Assembly: GCF_004784475.1 (NCBI RefSeq)
Contig: NZ_SRRT01000013.1
Span: 1-64,000 of the forward strand
Origin: Streptomyces bauhiniae
Lineage (GTDB): Bacteria; Actinomycetota; Actinomycetes; Streptomycetales; Streptomycetaceae
Reading direction: 5' to 3'
Length of the DNA: 64,000 nt
The notes below the pieces were generated by a model, which searched no databases, was not told the origin of the DNA, and saw only the letters and a program-made list of their open reading frames with translations. The position numbers were made by a program, and so were the translations under genes. Positions within the stretch are counted from its first letter, which is position 1. Each line of letters opens with the position of its first letter. Shown here piece by piece: positions 24,969 to 33,244 of this stretch.

Positions 24969-26660
24969 ATGACCGACGACGTCCCCTTCGACGACGAGCA
25001 CGAGGTCTACAGCTCCGACGCGCCGCCCCTGTTCACCATGGTCCCGGAGTGGATCACCTACTCCGACCTGAAGCCCGCCCAGCGCGACTTCTGGACCGTG
25101 CTCGCCAGCTGCGTGAACCACGATCGCCCGGACAACCGGGTCTGGCCCGCCGGCCCCGAGCTGGCCGACGCCATGAAGATCAAGAACCCCGACCAGCTGA
25201 AGCCCTACCGCGAGGCGCTCCAGTCCATCGGCGCGGTCGTGATCACTGAGAAGCGCTACGCCAACGGGATGCGCCGCCGGTACGTCTACGACGTCCGGTA
25301 CCACCCGCCCAAGGACTACACCGGGCCCCGCAACCGCCAGGAGTGGCTGGCCCGCCGCAAGGAACGGCTGGCGGCCGCCGCCGCTGCCGAGTCCGCCGAC
25401 ACGGCAGCGTTCGAGGCCACGAATCCCGACGAAACCGCAGGTCAGACCGGCACCCCTAAAAATAGAGGGACCGTTCCGCACGGCACCTCTAAAAATAGGG
25501 GGGCCGGAGCCCCTGAAAATGGCGGCGCCGGTGCCCCCGAAAATGGGGGTGCAAAACCAGACCAACATCAACCAGACCAACATCAACCACAGACAGCGCC
25601 TTCAGCGCGTAGCGCTGGTGACGGCCGCAGGCCCACTACCGGTAGTAGCGCGCGCGAGCAGTCGAGCGGCTCCGCCGCGGCCGACGGCGCGAATGCGCCG
25701 AAGCGGAAGCCGGGTCGGTCTGGTGGGGAAGTGCTGGTGACGCCGGAGGTGCAGCTGGTCCTGGAGGCGTTCCCCGACGCCCTGCGCGAAGCCCTGCGCA
25801 GCACCGCCCGTACGGACCGGCCCAAGACCGTGATCAGTGCGATCGTGCAGCAGCTGGCCCAGGGCGATCTCGCCCAGGCCCGTAAGCTCGGCGCCCGGGT
25901 CGCCCGCCGCTGGGTGACCCACGGCTACACCAACCACTTCGCGGCCGGCACCCTGTCCAGCCCCGTCGGCGCGACCGTGGCCATGCTCAAGCCGGGCCCG
26001 TGCCCCGATCCCCGGTGCGAGGACGGCGAGTTCGAGGACGGCTCCCCGTGCCGCTCCTGCATCGAGCGGGACAAGGACTACCGGGCGGACCGGGACCGCG
26101 AGCGCAAGGCGGCGGCCGCGGAGAAGAAGGCCGAGGCCCGGCGGCGGGCCTGCCCGCACTGCGAGTTCGACCGCGGGACCAACGGCGCGCCGTGCGCGGA
26201 CTGCACCCGCACGATCGCCTCGACCGAGCGGGAGGCGGTCCAGCTCGTCGAGCGGGTCCTGGCCGAGCAGCAGGCGACGGTCGGCGACGACCAGGCCGCG
26301 GCCGCGTTCCGCGCGTACGTGACCGGGGGCGTCGACCAGGCCCGTGCGGCGGCGGCCGCGCAGGGTGCCGACGCCCTGGGCCAGGCTCTCGCCGCGCGGG
26401 TCGCGGCCGACGGCTTCGCCCAGGAGTTCAAGCGGCTGCGCGAGCGCGGGGTCGAACAGGTCGCTCTTGCTGCACCTGCCGACCGCCCCGACCCGCAACC
26501 CGAGGTCGGCATCCCCGCTCAAGCGATGTGGCAGGGCGACCGCTGCCCCGGCCACGACGGGACCGGCTGCGACTGGGACCGCCCGGCCGTCGGGTACGAC
26601 GGCCTGTGCACCCGGTGCCGGGCCGTGCGCGTCCAGAGGGAACCCGCTCACATCAGCTGA
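24969..26660 (+). CDS. Winged-helix replication-initiator-like protein with zinc knuckles, 563 aa
   Basis: Residues 18-110 look like a winged helix of plasmid initiator type (PPLFTMVPEWITYSDLKPAQ, then RVWPAGPELADAMKI and the wing RYANGMRRRYVYDVRY). Residues 155-205 are a repetitive Gly/Asn/Pro linker encoded by AT-rich repeats. The C-terminal half has CPDPRC, CRSC, CPHC, CADC and CPGHDGTGCDW...CTRC zinc knuckles. ATG 24969 follows GGAG by 7 nt. Position next to the transfer regulator suggests replication initiation, but the family is not proven. Confidence 0.6.
   Translation: MTDDVPFDDEHEVYSSDAPPLFTMVPEWITYSDLKPAQRDFWTVLASCVNHDRPDNRVWPAGPELADAMKIKNPDQLKPYREALQSIGAVVITEKRYANGMRRRYVYDVRYHPPKDYTGPRNRQEWLARRKERLAAAAAAESADTAAFEATNPDETAGQTGTPKNRGTVPHGTSKNRGAGAPENGGAGAPENGGAKPDQHQPDQHQPQTAPSARSAGDGRRPTTGSSAREQSSGSAAADGANAPKRKPGRSGGEVLVTPEVQLVLEAFPDALREALRSTARTDRPKTVISAIVQQLAQGDLAQARKLGARVARRWVTHGYTNHFAAGTLSSPVGATVAMLKPGPCPDPRCEDGEFEDGSPCRSCIERDKDYRADRDRERKAAAAEKKAEARRRACPHCEFDRGTNGAPCADCTRTIASTEREAVQLVERVLAEQQATVGDDQAAAAFRAYVTGGVDQARAAAAAQGADALGQALAARVAADGFAQEFKRLRERGVEQVALAAPADRPDPQPEVGIPAQAMWQGDRCPGHDGTGCDWDRPAVGYDGLCTRCRAVRVQREPAHIS
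25450..25552. repeat. Four AT-rich repeats inside the initiator-like gene
   Basis: Units at 25450-25473, 25483-25507, 25509-25531 and 25531-25552 share the form GC-CCCCT-AAAAT-GGGG, each a small inverted repeat around an A-tract. They stand out in a region of about 70% GC. Directly after them AGACCAACATCAACC is repeated twice (about 25558-25588). Candidate iterons or unwinding element. Confidence 0.55.
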
Positions 26661-27799
26661 ACCACCGACTCGGCTCCCGGGAGAACGCTCCTCCCGGGGG
26701 CCGACGTGTGCCCGGCCTCGGTGGCGCCTACGGCGCGTTGGCCTCGTACCGGGTCCGCGCGAACCTCCAGGTCCCACGAAGCTGAGGCCGAAAGGCGGCT
26801 CCGCCGCGGTCAACGGCGCACACGCCGATCAAGTCGCTTCCTCCGCCGGCCAACTGCGACCACCCCCTCGGCCGCACTGAGCGGAGCGGTCGACCCGCCC
26901 CGGGCACCTCGCGGCAGCAGCTGCTCACGCTCGACCCCGGCCGCAGCGAGTGGACCGTTCACGCTCCTGCTGCTGAGACGGCGGCGGTACGGCGGCCGGC
27001 CCCCACCCGTCCGACCTCCCGAAGATGATCACCGACGCCACCCACCCCCCTCCCGTAGCCAGCTGCTTTTCCCCAAGCCCCACGACCCGCAGTCGGGGGC
27101 CGGCCCGTCACGTAAACCGCCCACCGTTGCCGCAGCGTCCCGCCCCTCCGGGCCGGTACCTGGGGGCTCCTCGCCCCCAGACCCCTCGCCAGCGCCCAGG
27201 GCGCGCTGGACCGCCCATCGCCGGGGGGCGCCTCCCCCCGGACCCCCCACCAGCGCCTTTCGGCTGCGCTGGACCAGCCACTGCCGCCTGTCCTCAAGTG
27301 CTCGGCCACTCCGCTTCGCTCCGCGGCCTGCGCGCTTGACCGCTCGGGCCCAGGGGGCCCTCCCTGGACAGTTGCCCCTGGGATCAGTGGTGCAGTGCCG
27401 TCGTGGCCGGGGTGGTGGACCAGGTGGTCGTCCGGCCGGCGGCGCCGTCGTGGCGGGCGCGAGGGGTCGAGGTCGAGGAGGGCCTGGAGGAGCTGCTCGA
27501 CGTCGTGGTGGTGCGGGCCGGCCCGGGGCCGGGGAGGGAAAGACGGCTGGCAACAAGGGGGGTCGGCGGGGCTACGTGCTTTTCGGTGCGCGGCGAAGCC
27601 GCCTTACTGCCCCCGACTCCGGTAGACCGGCAAGCCGTCGTCCGGCCGCAGCCCCGGTGAACGCGCCGAAGGCGCCTCACCGCCCGCAGACGGCAGCGGA
27701 CGTCTACTACGTAGTTAGAGGCGAAGATCGTTTCCCCTGGTCAGAGCGTTTCCGAGTAGCTCCAAACTGCCACTCGAATTACAGTTTCGGCCTCTGCGG
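26661..27799. other. Noncoding origin-like interval
   Basis: No convincing gene. A near-perfect hairpin (about 26670-26703) follows the initiator-like gene. Around 27055-27140 and, in opposite orientation, around 27536-27580 there are degenerate copies of the upstream part of the promoter cassette (blocks such as GTAAACCGCCCACCG and CGGCTGGCAA). From 27690 to 27800 the base composition becomes clearly AT-richer before the iteron-like palindromes. Confidence 0.5.
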
Positions 27800-27934
27800 T
27801 TGCCTATACGCAACTGGGCACTCAAAGCCGCGTTTCCGGGTGCGCAGGACCCGCTCGCCGCGCCGTGCACCCTGGTCCTTGCCTATAGGCAACCGCACCG
27901 GATACGGTGTGCCCCTGCGGTTGCGTATAGGCAA
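27800..27934. repeat. Three iteron-like palindromes
   Basis: TTGCCTATACGCAA (27800-27813), TTGCCTATAGGCAA (27879-27892) and TTGCGTATAGGCAA (27921-27934). Centres are 79 and 42 bp apart. The last ends 12 bp before the ribosome binding site of the next gene, so they could be iterons, autoregulatory operators, or both. Confidence 0.65.
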
Positions 27935-27955
27935 TCATCCGAGGTGAGGAGGGGT

Positions 27956-28471
27956 ATGTCAGGGGCCAACCCGGTTCGTCGCGGCAAGGCCGTGAACCAC
28001 GAAACCGGTGAGCTTGTGCAGATGTCGTTCTTCGAGGACGACACACTTCAGCGAACCCGTGTCCGCTACGACTGGACTCCTCACCCGGGGCGCCACGTCA
28101 ACGTGCCGAAGGTTCTCCTGGCGAAGCTCTACGCCAGGGACAGCGGCTACACCGCGAAGCACAGGGACCTGTTCTTCTTCTACCTCGCCCATTCGCCGGA
28201 TGGGGCTGAGCCGCTGAGGCTCACCTACAAGGAGATTGGTGAGATCCTGGGGGGACGTCCGGCTACGATCTCGACGCTCCTGGGTACGTTGCACGCTGGC
28301 GGACTTCTCCTCGAAGCGGAGAAGATCGGCCGGATCACCTTCTACAGGGTCAACCCGCGAGCAGCCTTCGACGGCCCCGCGGCGACCCAGGTGGAAGCCG
28401 TCAAGGACGCACGGTTTCCGGTGGTACCCGCCCCGGCCTCAGCGGCCCAGAAGAAGAAGGAGGCGTCATGA
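27956..28471 (+). CDS. Winged-helix protein, RepL-like, 171 aa
   Basis: ATG 27956 after GAGGAGGGG. The sequence RHVNVPKVLLAKLYARDSGY, then RLTYKEIGEILGGRPATIST and a wing KIGRITFYRVNP, forms a winged helix as in RepL-type plasmid initiators or MarR-like regulators. Lys-rich tail. Overlaps the next gene by 4 bp. With three palindromes just upstream it is a plausible replication initiator or autoregulated control protein. Confidence 0.6.
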   Translation: MSGANPVRRGKAVNHETGELVQMSFFEDDTLQRTRVRYDWTPHPGRHVNVPKVLLAKLYARDSGYTAKHRDLFFFYLAHSPDGAEPLRLTYKEIGEILGGRPATISTLLGTLHAGGLLLEAEKIGRITFYRVNPRAAFDGPAATQVEAVKDARFPVVPAPASAAQKKKEAS

Positions 28472-28854
28472 CCTCGCCCACGACCGCAATGCGGCCGCGC
28501 GCCCTTCCGTTCTCGGTCGACCTCATGCGCAAGCTCCTCGTCGAGACAGCCGAGCTGCCAGGCGCCGACTTCCGGGTGCTGACGTACTACCTCACGGCCG
28601 CGCCGCTGGGGGACACGGTCAGGGAGACCGCGAAGGTCGTTGCTGAAACCGTGAAGATCAGCCGCGGGAGCACATCCAAGAGCATCAGCCGCCTGGTCGC
28701 CGACGGCTGGCTGACGCTGGCCTTCCGAGTCGGCACGGTTCCGTTCTACCGGGCCAGCAACAAGGTCCTGGAGCTGGCGGCCGAGGACGACCGGCCGGAG
28801 GAGCCGCTGGCGACGGTTCGGCACCTCCCCCTTCGAGGCGCCGCCGACGAGTAG
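28468..28854 (+). CDS. Second winged-helix protein, 128 aa
   Basis: Coupled to the gene before it (ATGA). ADFRVLTYYLTAAPLG, AETVKISRGSTSKSISRLVA and the wing FRVGTVPFYRASNK resemble the neighbour's winged helix, so the two may act as a pair. Replication or regulatory role inferred from the neighbourhood. Confidence 0.6.
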   Translation: MTSPTTAMRPRALPFSVDLMRKLLVETAELPGADFRVLTYYLTAAPLGDTVRETAKVVAETVKISRGSTSKSISRLVADGWLTLAFRVGTVPFYRASNKVLELAAEDDRPEEPLATVRHLPLRGAADE

Positions 28855-28911
28855 CCGCCCGCCTGCCAACCTTGGAGCCCGTTCCCACCGAGTGGGGGCG
28901 GGCTTCCGGCG

Positions 28912-28971
28912 TGTTGGCTCCAGCCAACAGCTGAGGGTCGAGGCGTGCGGGCGTGTTGGCTGGAGCCAACG
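28912..28971. repeat. Palindrome pair A, TGTTGGCT-type
   Basis: TGTTGGCTCCAGCCAACA (28912-28929) and TGTTGGCTGGAGCCAACG (28954-28971), centres 42 bp apart. Same palindrome and spacing as the pair at 60254-60312 beside parAB. Confidence 0.65.
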
Positions 28972-29385
28972 CACCGCCGGCCGCCGCGCTCCCGGTTCGC
29001 CCAGAAGCCCCGAGAGCTCCGGGCCGTCGCCGCCCTCCGCGCCACCGAAGGTCTCCGCCTCCTGCCCGACCGCCCAACCGGCCTCCATTACCGGCCAGGG
29101 GATAATGAGTCCCCCGCGACCGCCTCTCTCCCTCGGGTCCGTGGGCCCTACTGGGCCCACTCCCCCTCGGGACACCCAGGCCGACGTGCCGCGGCCAGCC
29201 CCCGCGACGTAGTAGCGGCGTCTCCGTGCGCAGCGGAGCGGGTCGAACCGGTGGGCACCGGGCCGGGCCCGCGGTCCACGGACCCGCACCAGTACGCGGA
29301 GCGGGCACCCACCCGCTGATCAAAAGCGCGAGGACTAATTATCCCCCTGGTGTGAGAGAGCGCGCCGCGGGCGCGCGAAAGAGGG

Positions 29386-29472
29386 GCGGATGGGTGGGGC
29401 GGGGCCGCGGTCGCGGTGCGCGGGCCCCCTCGGCGCCATACGGGCCGGGCAGGCCCCGCCCCACCCATCCGC
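29386..29472. repeat. 21-bp inverted repeat with 45-nt spacer
   Basis: Arms 29386-29406 and 29452-29472 are perfectly complementary. The spacer is itself GC-rich. No adjacent gene end explains it as a terminator. Confidence 0.6.
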
Positions 29473-29807
29473 TCGGCTTCTCATCCGTGCTCCCCCGACC
29501 CACCGCTGCCGGGTGCGGGTCCGTGAGAGGGATAGAAAGGACGCGCTTCGCGCGGCGACTGAAGGAGCGGGGCGCCGCATCGGTGCAGGTGGAGGGGCTT
29601 CCCCGGGCCGCAGGAGGGCCGAGGAGCGGCTTGGTGCGGGCCCTGGGGCGCGTTCAGGGTTTCCGTGTCGGATTCCGTGCGGGATGCGCCGCCGGGCGCT
29701 CACAGGGGCGTCTGAGGCTTCTGTGGCCTTGAGAGGTACGCCGAAACCCGTTTGCCGGACAGCGGCCGACGGCTCCTCACCTGGCGCTAGCCCTCGCCCC
29801 GAAGGGC

Positions 29808-29826
29808 TGTCAACGTTCCGGTGACA
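29808..29826. promoter_or_regulatory. TGTCA/TGACA site 1
   Basis: TGTCAACGTTCCGGTGACA. GTGACA at its right end could be a -35 box with TAGGCT 19 bp downstream, driving the 30032 gene. Confidence 0.6.
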
Positions 29827-30031
29827 TCGGGAGGTCGTGGCGCGGTAGGCTGCCGGCCAGCGGCAGGACGCGCACGCCGCACGCCACAAGACGCCCGGCT
29901 CCCACGCTGCCGGACGATGGCCAAGGACCCCCGGGTGCTCCCGGCGCGGGCCCGCGCAACGAAGTGCACCCTGCCCGCGCTGATGGCGCCCGAGCCCGGC
30001 GGGATGCGTGGGGTCCCGTGACGGAGCTGTC

Positions 30032-30754
30032 ATGACCAAGAGCGGAGCCAGCGGCCCCAAGTCCCGCGCCCGCGCCCGCAAGGAGCGCACCGGCACCAAG
30101 TACACCCAGGCCGTCCGGCACGCTGCCCCGACCGCGACCGGCCCGGCCGTGCCCACCGAGGTCACGGTGATGACCTTCCGCAGGGGCGAGCCTCTGCCGC
30201 GCACCGCGCCGGACATCGACTGGCAGTGCCACCGGTGCGGTGCCGCCACCGGCCTCTGCGCACTGACGACCGACGCTGGCCAGGGGCACCTGCGGGCCTA
30301 CTGCCCCTCGTGCCTGCCGCCCCCCGACCTCTACCCCGCGCGGCGGGCCTTCGCCGACCGCCTGCGCGGCCTCCAGGCCCTGGCGGACTGGCCTTCGGCC
30401 GAGGACCTCGCCCGGCGGGTCGAGGCGGTGACGGGCCACCCGGCCGCCGCCGCGGTGCGCAACGTCCTGAGCGGGGCCGTCCTGACGCGCTGGGACACGG
30501 TGCAGGCCCTCGTGCACGCCCTGGGGGGCGACGAGGGCGACGTCGAGGAGGTTCTGCGCCTGTGGCAGGCGGCCGACCGGGAGCAGAGCCGGGGCCCGAA
30601 CGGGGTCCTGGACAGGATCGCCCGCCTCGGCCGCGCCGGACGACTCACGGCCGAGGAGCAGGTCGACCGGGAGTGGCCGCGGGTGCTGGACGCGGTCGCC
30701 CGCCGGGAGGGCAGGGCCGGGTTCGTACCGCACCGGCTGAGCGACTTCGACTGA
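30032..30754 (+). CDS. Zinc-finger/helical regulator-like protein, 240 aa
   Basis: ATG 30032 after GGAG. Basic N-terminus, then CHRCGAATGLCAL and YCPSCLPP (four-Cys zinc site, residues about 66-95). The C-terminal half has an XRE-like helical region (AAAVRNVLSGAVLTRWDTVQ). Probably DNA-binding; family not recognised. Preceded by TGTCA site 1. Confidence 0.65.
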   Translation: MTKSGASGPKSRARARKERTGTKYTQAVRHAAPTATGPAVPTEVTVMTFRRGEPLPRTAPDIDWQCHRCGAATGLCALTTDAGQGHLRAYCPSCLPPPDLYPARRAFADRLRGLQALADWPSAEDLARRVEAVTGHPAAAAVRNVLSGAVLTRWDTVQALVHALGGDEGDVEEVLRLWQAADREQSRGPNGVLDRIARLGRAGRLTAEEQVDREWPRVLDAVARREGRAGFVPHRLSDFD

Positions 30755-30845
30755 CCCGTCCGCCCCGGCCCGTGCCGTCACCCGTCCAGGTGGAGGTAAC
30801 CGTGTCGGTGCGGCCGCGCCGGGTCACCTGCGCCACGGTGGGCGG

Positions 30846-31316
30846 ATGCGCCGCCGTCCCGTCCTGCTGATCCCGCTGGTCCTCCTCGCCGCCACGGCGT
30901 GCGTCAGCGTGCGGGCCGAGGGCCGCCCGGCCCCGCCTCCGGCGACGACCGCCGCGGCGGTCGCTCCCCCGGTGACCACTCCGCCCAGCCAGGCGCCCGC
31001 GCGCGAGGCCCTGGTGCGTACGGACGACGACAGGCCGCACGGCCGCGGGCGCGACTTCGGGTCGGCTGCGGCCGTCCCGAAGCCCCCGGTGCGACGGACC
31101 GCTCCCCCACGGGCGGCCGCGCCGCCGCCCCGGATGCGACCGGCCCGCCCTGCCCCTGCTGCGCCGCGGCGTACGGCGGCGCCGGTGCCCCGGGTGGTGA
31201 AGAAGCCGCTCCACGCCCCGCCGGCGAACCACGACATGAGGGCGCTGTGCCGCTCCGCCGCCCGCAACGGCGTCGGCTCGAACATCGTCGAGCTGTGCCG
31301 TTCCACGTACGGCTGA
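30846..31316 (+). CDS. Secreted lipoprotein, 156 aa
   Basis: Signal peptide MRRRPVLLIPLVLLAATAC with a lipobox-like cysteine at residue 19. A long Pro/Ala/Arg-rich low-complexity middle follows. The C-terminal end MRALCRSAARNGVGSNIVEL then CRSTYG is a small two-Cys motif that I have seen in Streptomyces secreted proteins. Presumably anchored to the outer membrane face; role unknown. Confidence 0.7.
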   Translation: MRRRPVLLIPLVLLAATACVSVRAEGRPAPPPATTAAAVAPPVTTPPSQAPAREALVRTDDDRPHGRGRDFGSAAAVPKPPVRRTAPPRAAAPPPRMRPARPAPAAPRRTAAPVPRVVKKPLHAPPANHDMRALCRSAARNGVGSNIVELCRSTYG

Positions 31317-31363
31317 GCCGCTGCGGCCCGGTACGCGGCAGGCACGGGGCACTCCGGAGCATC

Positions 31364-31382
31364 TGTCAACGATCCGGTGACA
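31364..31382. promoter_or_regulatory. TGTCA/TGACA site 2
   Basis: TGTCAACGATCCGGTGACA between two convergent gene ends (31316 and 31397), where a promoter operator is not expected. Confidence 0.55.
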
Positions 31383-31396
31383 GGCACTGCACGCCG

Positions 31397-31807
31397 TCAG
31401 GCCGTGCCCTCCTCCAGGCGCATCACGTCGAGGATGTGCAGGAGCTGGCCGTCGGCGGAGCGGGCCATCAGCATCACCTCGTGGGGCTGGGTGTCCTCGC
31501 CGTAGTCGGCGGTGGTGATCTCGTTGCGCAGGACGTCCTCGAAGGCGCTGCACTCGGCACAGGACGTCCGGTGCATCAGGTACCGGGCGGGTGCCCGCAC
31601 GGTGGAGTTGTCGCTCCTGAGCACGTGCGCGGTCTCACCGGTCGCGTGGTCGCCGGTCTGCCCCGTGACGGTGTAGGTGAAGAAGGGGTGGCCCTGGCGG
31701 GCCTCGACCACGGTGGCCATTACGTGCACGACGTCCCCGGCGCCGAAGTGGTCGACGCTGATGTCCCGCTGGTGGATGGCGCTGTTGTTCATCTCGTCCT
31801 GCAACAT
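31397..31807 (-). CDS. Hypothetical protein, 136 aa
   Basis: ATG 31807. Beta-rich small protein with a Cys pair (TSCAEC) near residue 90. Family unknown. A possible -10 TAGGGT lies 7 nt before the ATG, suggesting a leaderless transcript. Divergent from the 31896 gene across TGTCA site 3. Confidence 0.7.
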   Translation of the reverse strand: MLQDEMNNSAIHQRDISVDHFGAGDVVHVMATVVEARQGHPFFTYTVTGQTGDHATGETAHVLRSDNSTVRAPARYLMHRTSCAECSAFEDVLRNEITTADYGEDTQPHEVMLMARSADGQLLHILDVMRLEEGTA

Positions 31808-31849
31808 GGCGCGACCCTATCCGGGGCGCCGTCAGGCCCTACGGCGCCT

Positions 31850-31868
31850 TGTCAACGTTTTGGTGACA
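31850..31868. promoter_or_regulatory. TGTCA/TGACA site 3
   Basis: TGTCAACGTTTTGGTGACA in the divergent promoter region between 31807 and 31896. Confidence 0.6.
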
Positions 31869-31895
31869 GAGGCGTCGGGGTGGAAGGGTGGAGTC

Positions 31896-32660
31896 ATGGC
31901 GATCGACCCGGTGAAGCGACAGCGTGTGCTTGAGGCAGCCGAGGAGCTGCTGCGCGAGCGGTACGTGGAGGGCGAGTACCTCGACCCGATGAGGGTGATG
32001 CTGGCGGTGCGAGCCCAGGCGTTCGGGTACTTCGCCCGGGACGGCGAAGAGGCGACGGAGGTGCCGGCCGAGGATCTCCTGGCGGCGCTGACGCAGGTCG
32101 AGGCGGCCCGTGCCCGCCTGGACGCGCTGGAGAGCAACCTGATCCGCGGGGCCCGGGAGCGCAAGGCGTCCTGGCAGCGGATCGCGGACAGCCTCGGCCT
32201 GGAGCACCGGCAGGCGGCCGAGGCCAGGGCGACACGCCTGGAGCGGGCCCTGTCGCACAACCGCGACCGGGACGTGCACGCGCAGCGGGGCGAGCGCGCC
32301 CGCCGGCGGGCGGTGGACGCGTGGTGCGCCGCGCAGCTCCCCCGCATCCGCGAGACGGCCGCCGCCCTGGTCGACGTCGCCGGGGCGTGGCCGGAGCTGG
32401 CCGAGGACTACATCGCCCCCTACACCCTGCGGTCCATCGACGCCCGGCTGCGGGCGGAGGACGGCGACGGTGCCCAGCTGGTTGAGGAGCTGGAGACGAT
32501 GGGGATGCGGCTGATGCCGTACGGGAAGCCGCCCCTGGAGCCTTCCGGCGAGCGGGCCGTCGAGGCGGCGCGGGTGCACGGCGTCGTGAAGGCCCTGCTC
32601 GATGAGGTGCGGCAGGTCCGCCTGGAAGCGGACGCCGCACGGCTGTCAACGAAACGGTGA
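31896..32660 (+). CDS. HTH-type DNA-binding protein, 254 aa
   Basis: ATG 31896 with GGAAGG 8 nt upstream. A predicted helix-turn-helix sits at ASWQRIADSLGLEHRQAAEA (about residues 88-108); similar W-x-x-[IV] segments occur in the 57680, 58530 and 59828 genes. Flanked on both sides by TGTCA sites, one of which lies inside its last codons. A candidate for the protein that binds those sites. Confidence 0.65.
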   Translation: MAIDPVKRQRVLEAAEELLRERYVEGEYLDPMRVMLAVRAQAFGYFARDGEEATEVPAEDLLAALTQVEAARARLDALESNLIRGARERKASWQRIADSLGLEHRQAAEARATRLERALSHNRDRDVHAQRGERARRRAVDAWCAAQLPRIRETAAALVDVAGAWPELAEDYIAPYTLRSIDARLRAEDGDGAQLVEELETMGMRLMPYGKPPLEPSGERAVEAARVHGVVKALLDEVRQVRLEADAARLSTKR

Positions 32661-32662
32661 CA
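32644..32662. promoter_or_regulatory. TGTCA/TGACA site 4 within convergent gene ends
   Basis: TGTCAACGAAACGGTGACA. It encodes the last residues of both the 31896 gene (...LSTKR) and the opposite 32646 gene (...LSPFR), which overlap tail to tail. Confidence 0.6.
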
Positions 32663-33023
32663 GCGGAATGTAGCCGCGGCCGAGCCCGCGGCGCCGCGGC
32701 CGGCGCCCCCGTCCGTCCGGGGGCGTGACGGGGGCGCTGCGGGCGGGGCCGGGTGCGGGGAGGTCGCCAGGCGGCAGTCCGAGGTCCCGGCGCAGGCGCG
32801 CGAGGTCCTGCCGCAGGAGGGCCAAGGCGGGCCCGGCGGCGCTGTGCGCCGCGGACAGGGCGAGCAAGGTGGTCTCGACGGCCTCGATGGCGTCCTCGGC
32901 CGCCGTCGCGGCCCAGGGCCCGGCGCCGCCGGCGACGTCGTGCAGCGCGCAGGCGGCCTCGGCCAGCGCTTCGGCCCGCTGCGCGAGAGCCGGGGCGGCG
33001 CTGGGGTGCGGCGTGGTGCTCAT
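32646..33023 (-). CDS. Hypothetical protein, 125 aa
   Basis: ATG 33023; no strong ribosome binding site. Ala-rich helical protein with a basic Pro/Arg tail. It overlaps the convergent HTH gene by 15 bp at the 3' ends. Confidence 0.6.
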   Translation of the reverse strand: MSTTPHPSAAPALAQRAEALAEAACALHDVAGGAGPWAATAAEDAIEAVETTLLALSAAHSAAGPALALLRQDLARLRRDLGLPPGDLPAPGPARSAPVTPPDGRGRRPRRRGLGRGYIPLSPFR

Positions 33024-33244
33024 GACCGGTGAACGACGCGGCGGACCTGGGGCAACGCGGCCGGGCGTGTCCGCCGACCGGGCGATTCGTTGTACCGGTG
33101 CGACGACTACCGACGCCGACCCCGCGTGAGGACCTGATGGCGGCTGGCTGACGCAAAGCCGGTGCTCGCGTGCAGTGACGCCCGTACGCTGAGCGCAGCA
33201 CCGCCCCGAAAGGCTCCCCCCGTGCCTGCCGGGGCGGCCTGCGT

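Larger units (their letters stand above)
28855..30031. other. Repeat-rich noncoding interval
   Basis: No gene is convincing on either strand. It holds a TGTTGGCT palindrome pair (28912-28971), two copies of a GGGGATAAT motif (29096, 29330), a 21-bp inverted repeat (29386-29472), and a TGTCA site (29808) close to a possible -10 TAGGCT. Such density suggests a maintenance or replication-control locus. Confidence 0.5.

Noticed and set aside
25450..25552. Four repeats taken as a CRISPR array
   Set aside because: Repeats are short, imperfect, inside an open frame and have no regular unique spacers or cas genes.
26700..27950. Several open frames of 60-400 codons
   Set aside because: No ribosome binding sites, low-complexity products and overlap on both strands; the interval carries degenerate cassette repeats instead.
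29386..29472. Linear-replicon telomere
   Set aside because: A single inverted repeat in the middle of the sequence lacks the series of short palindromes and terminal position expected of Streptomyces telomeres.
28892..29732. Open frames over the repeat-rich interval
   Set aside because: Products are Pro/Arg/Ser low-complexity and the frames run through palindromes; no start signals.
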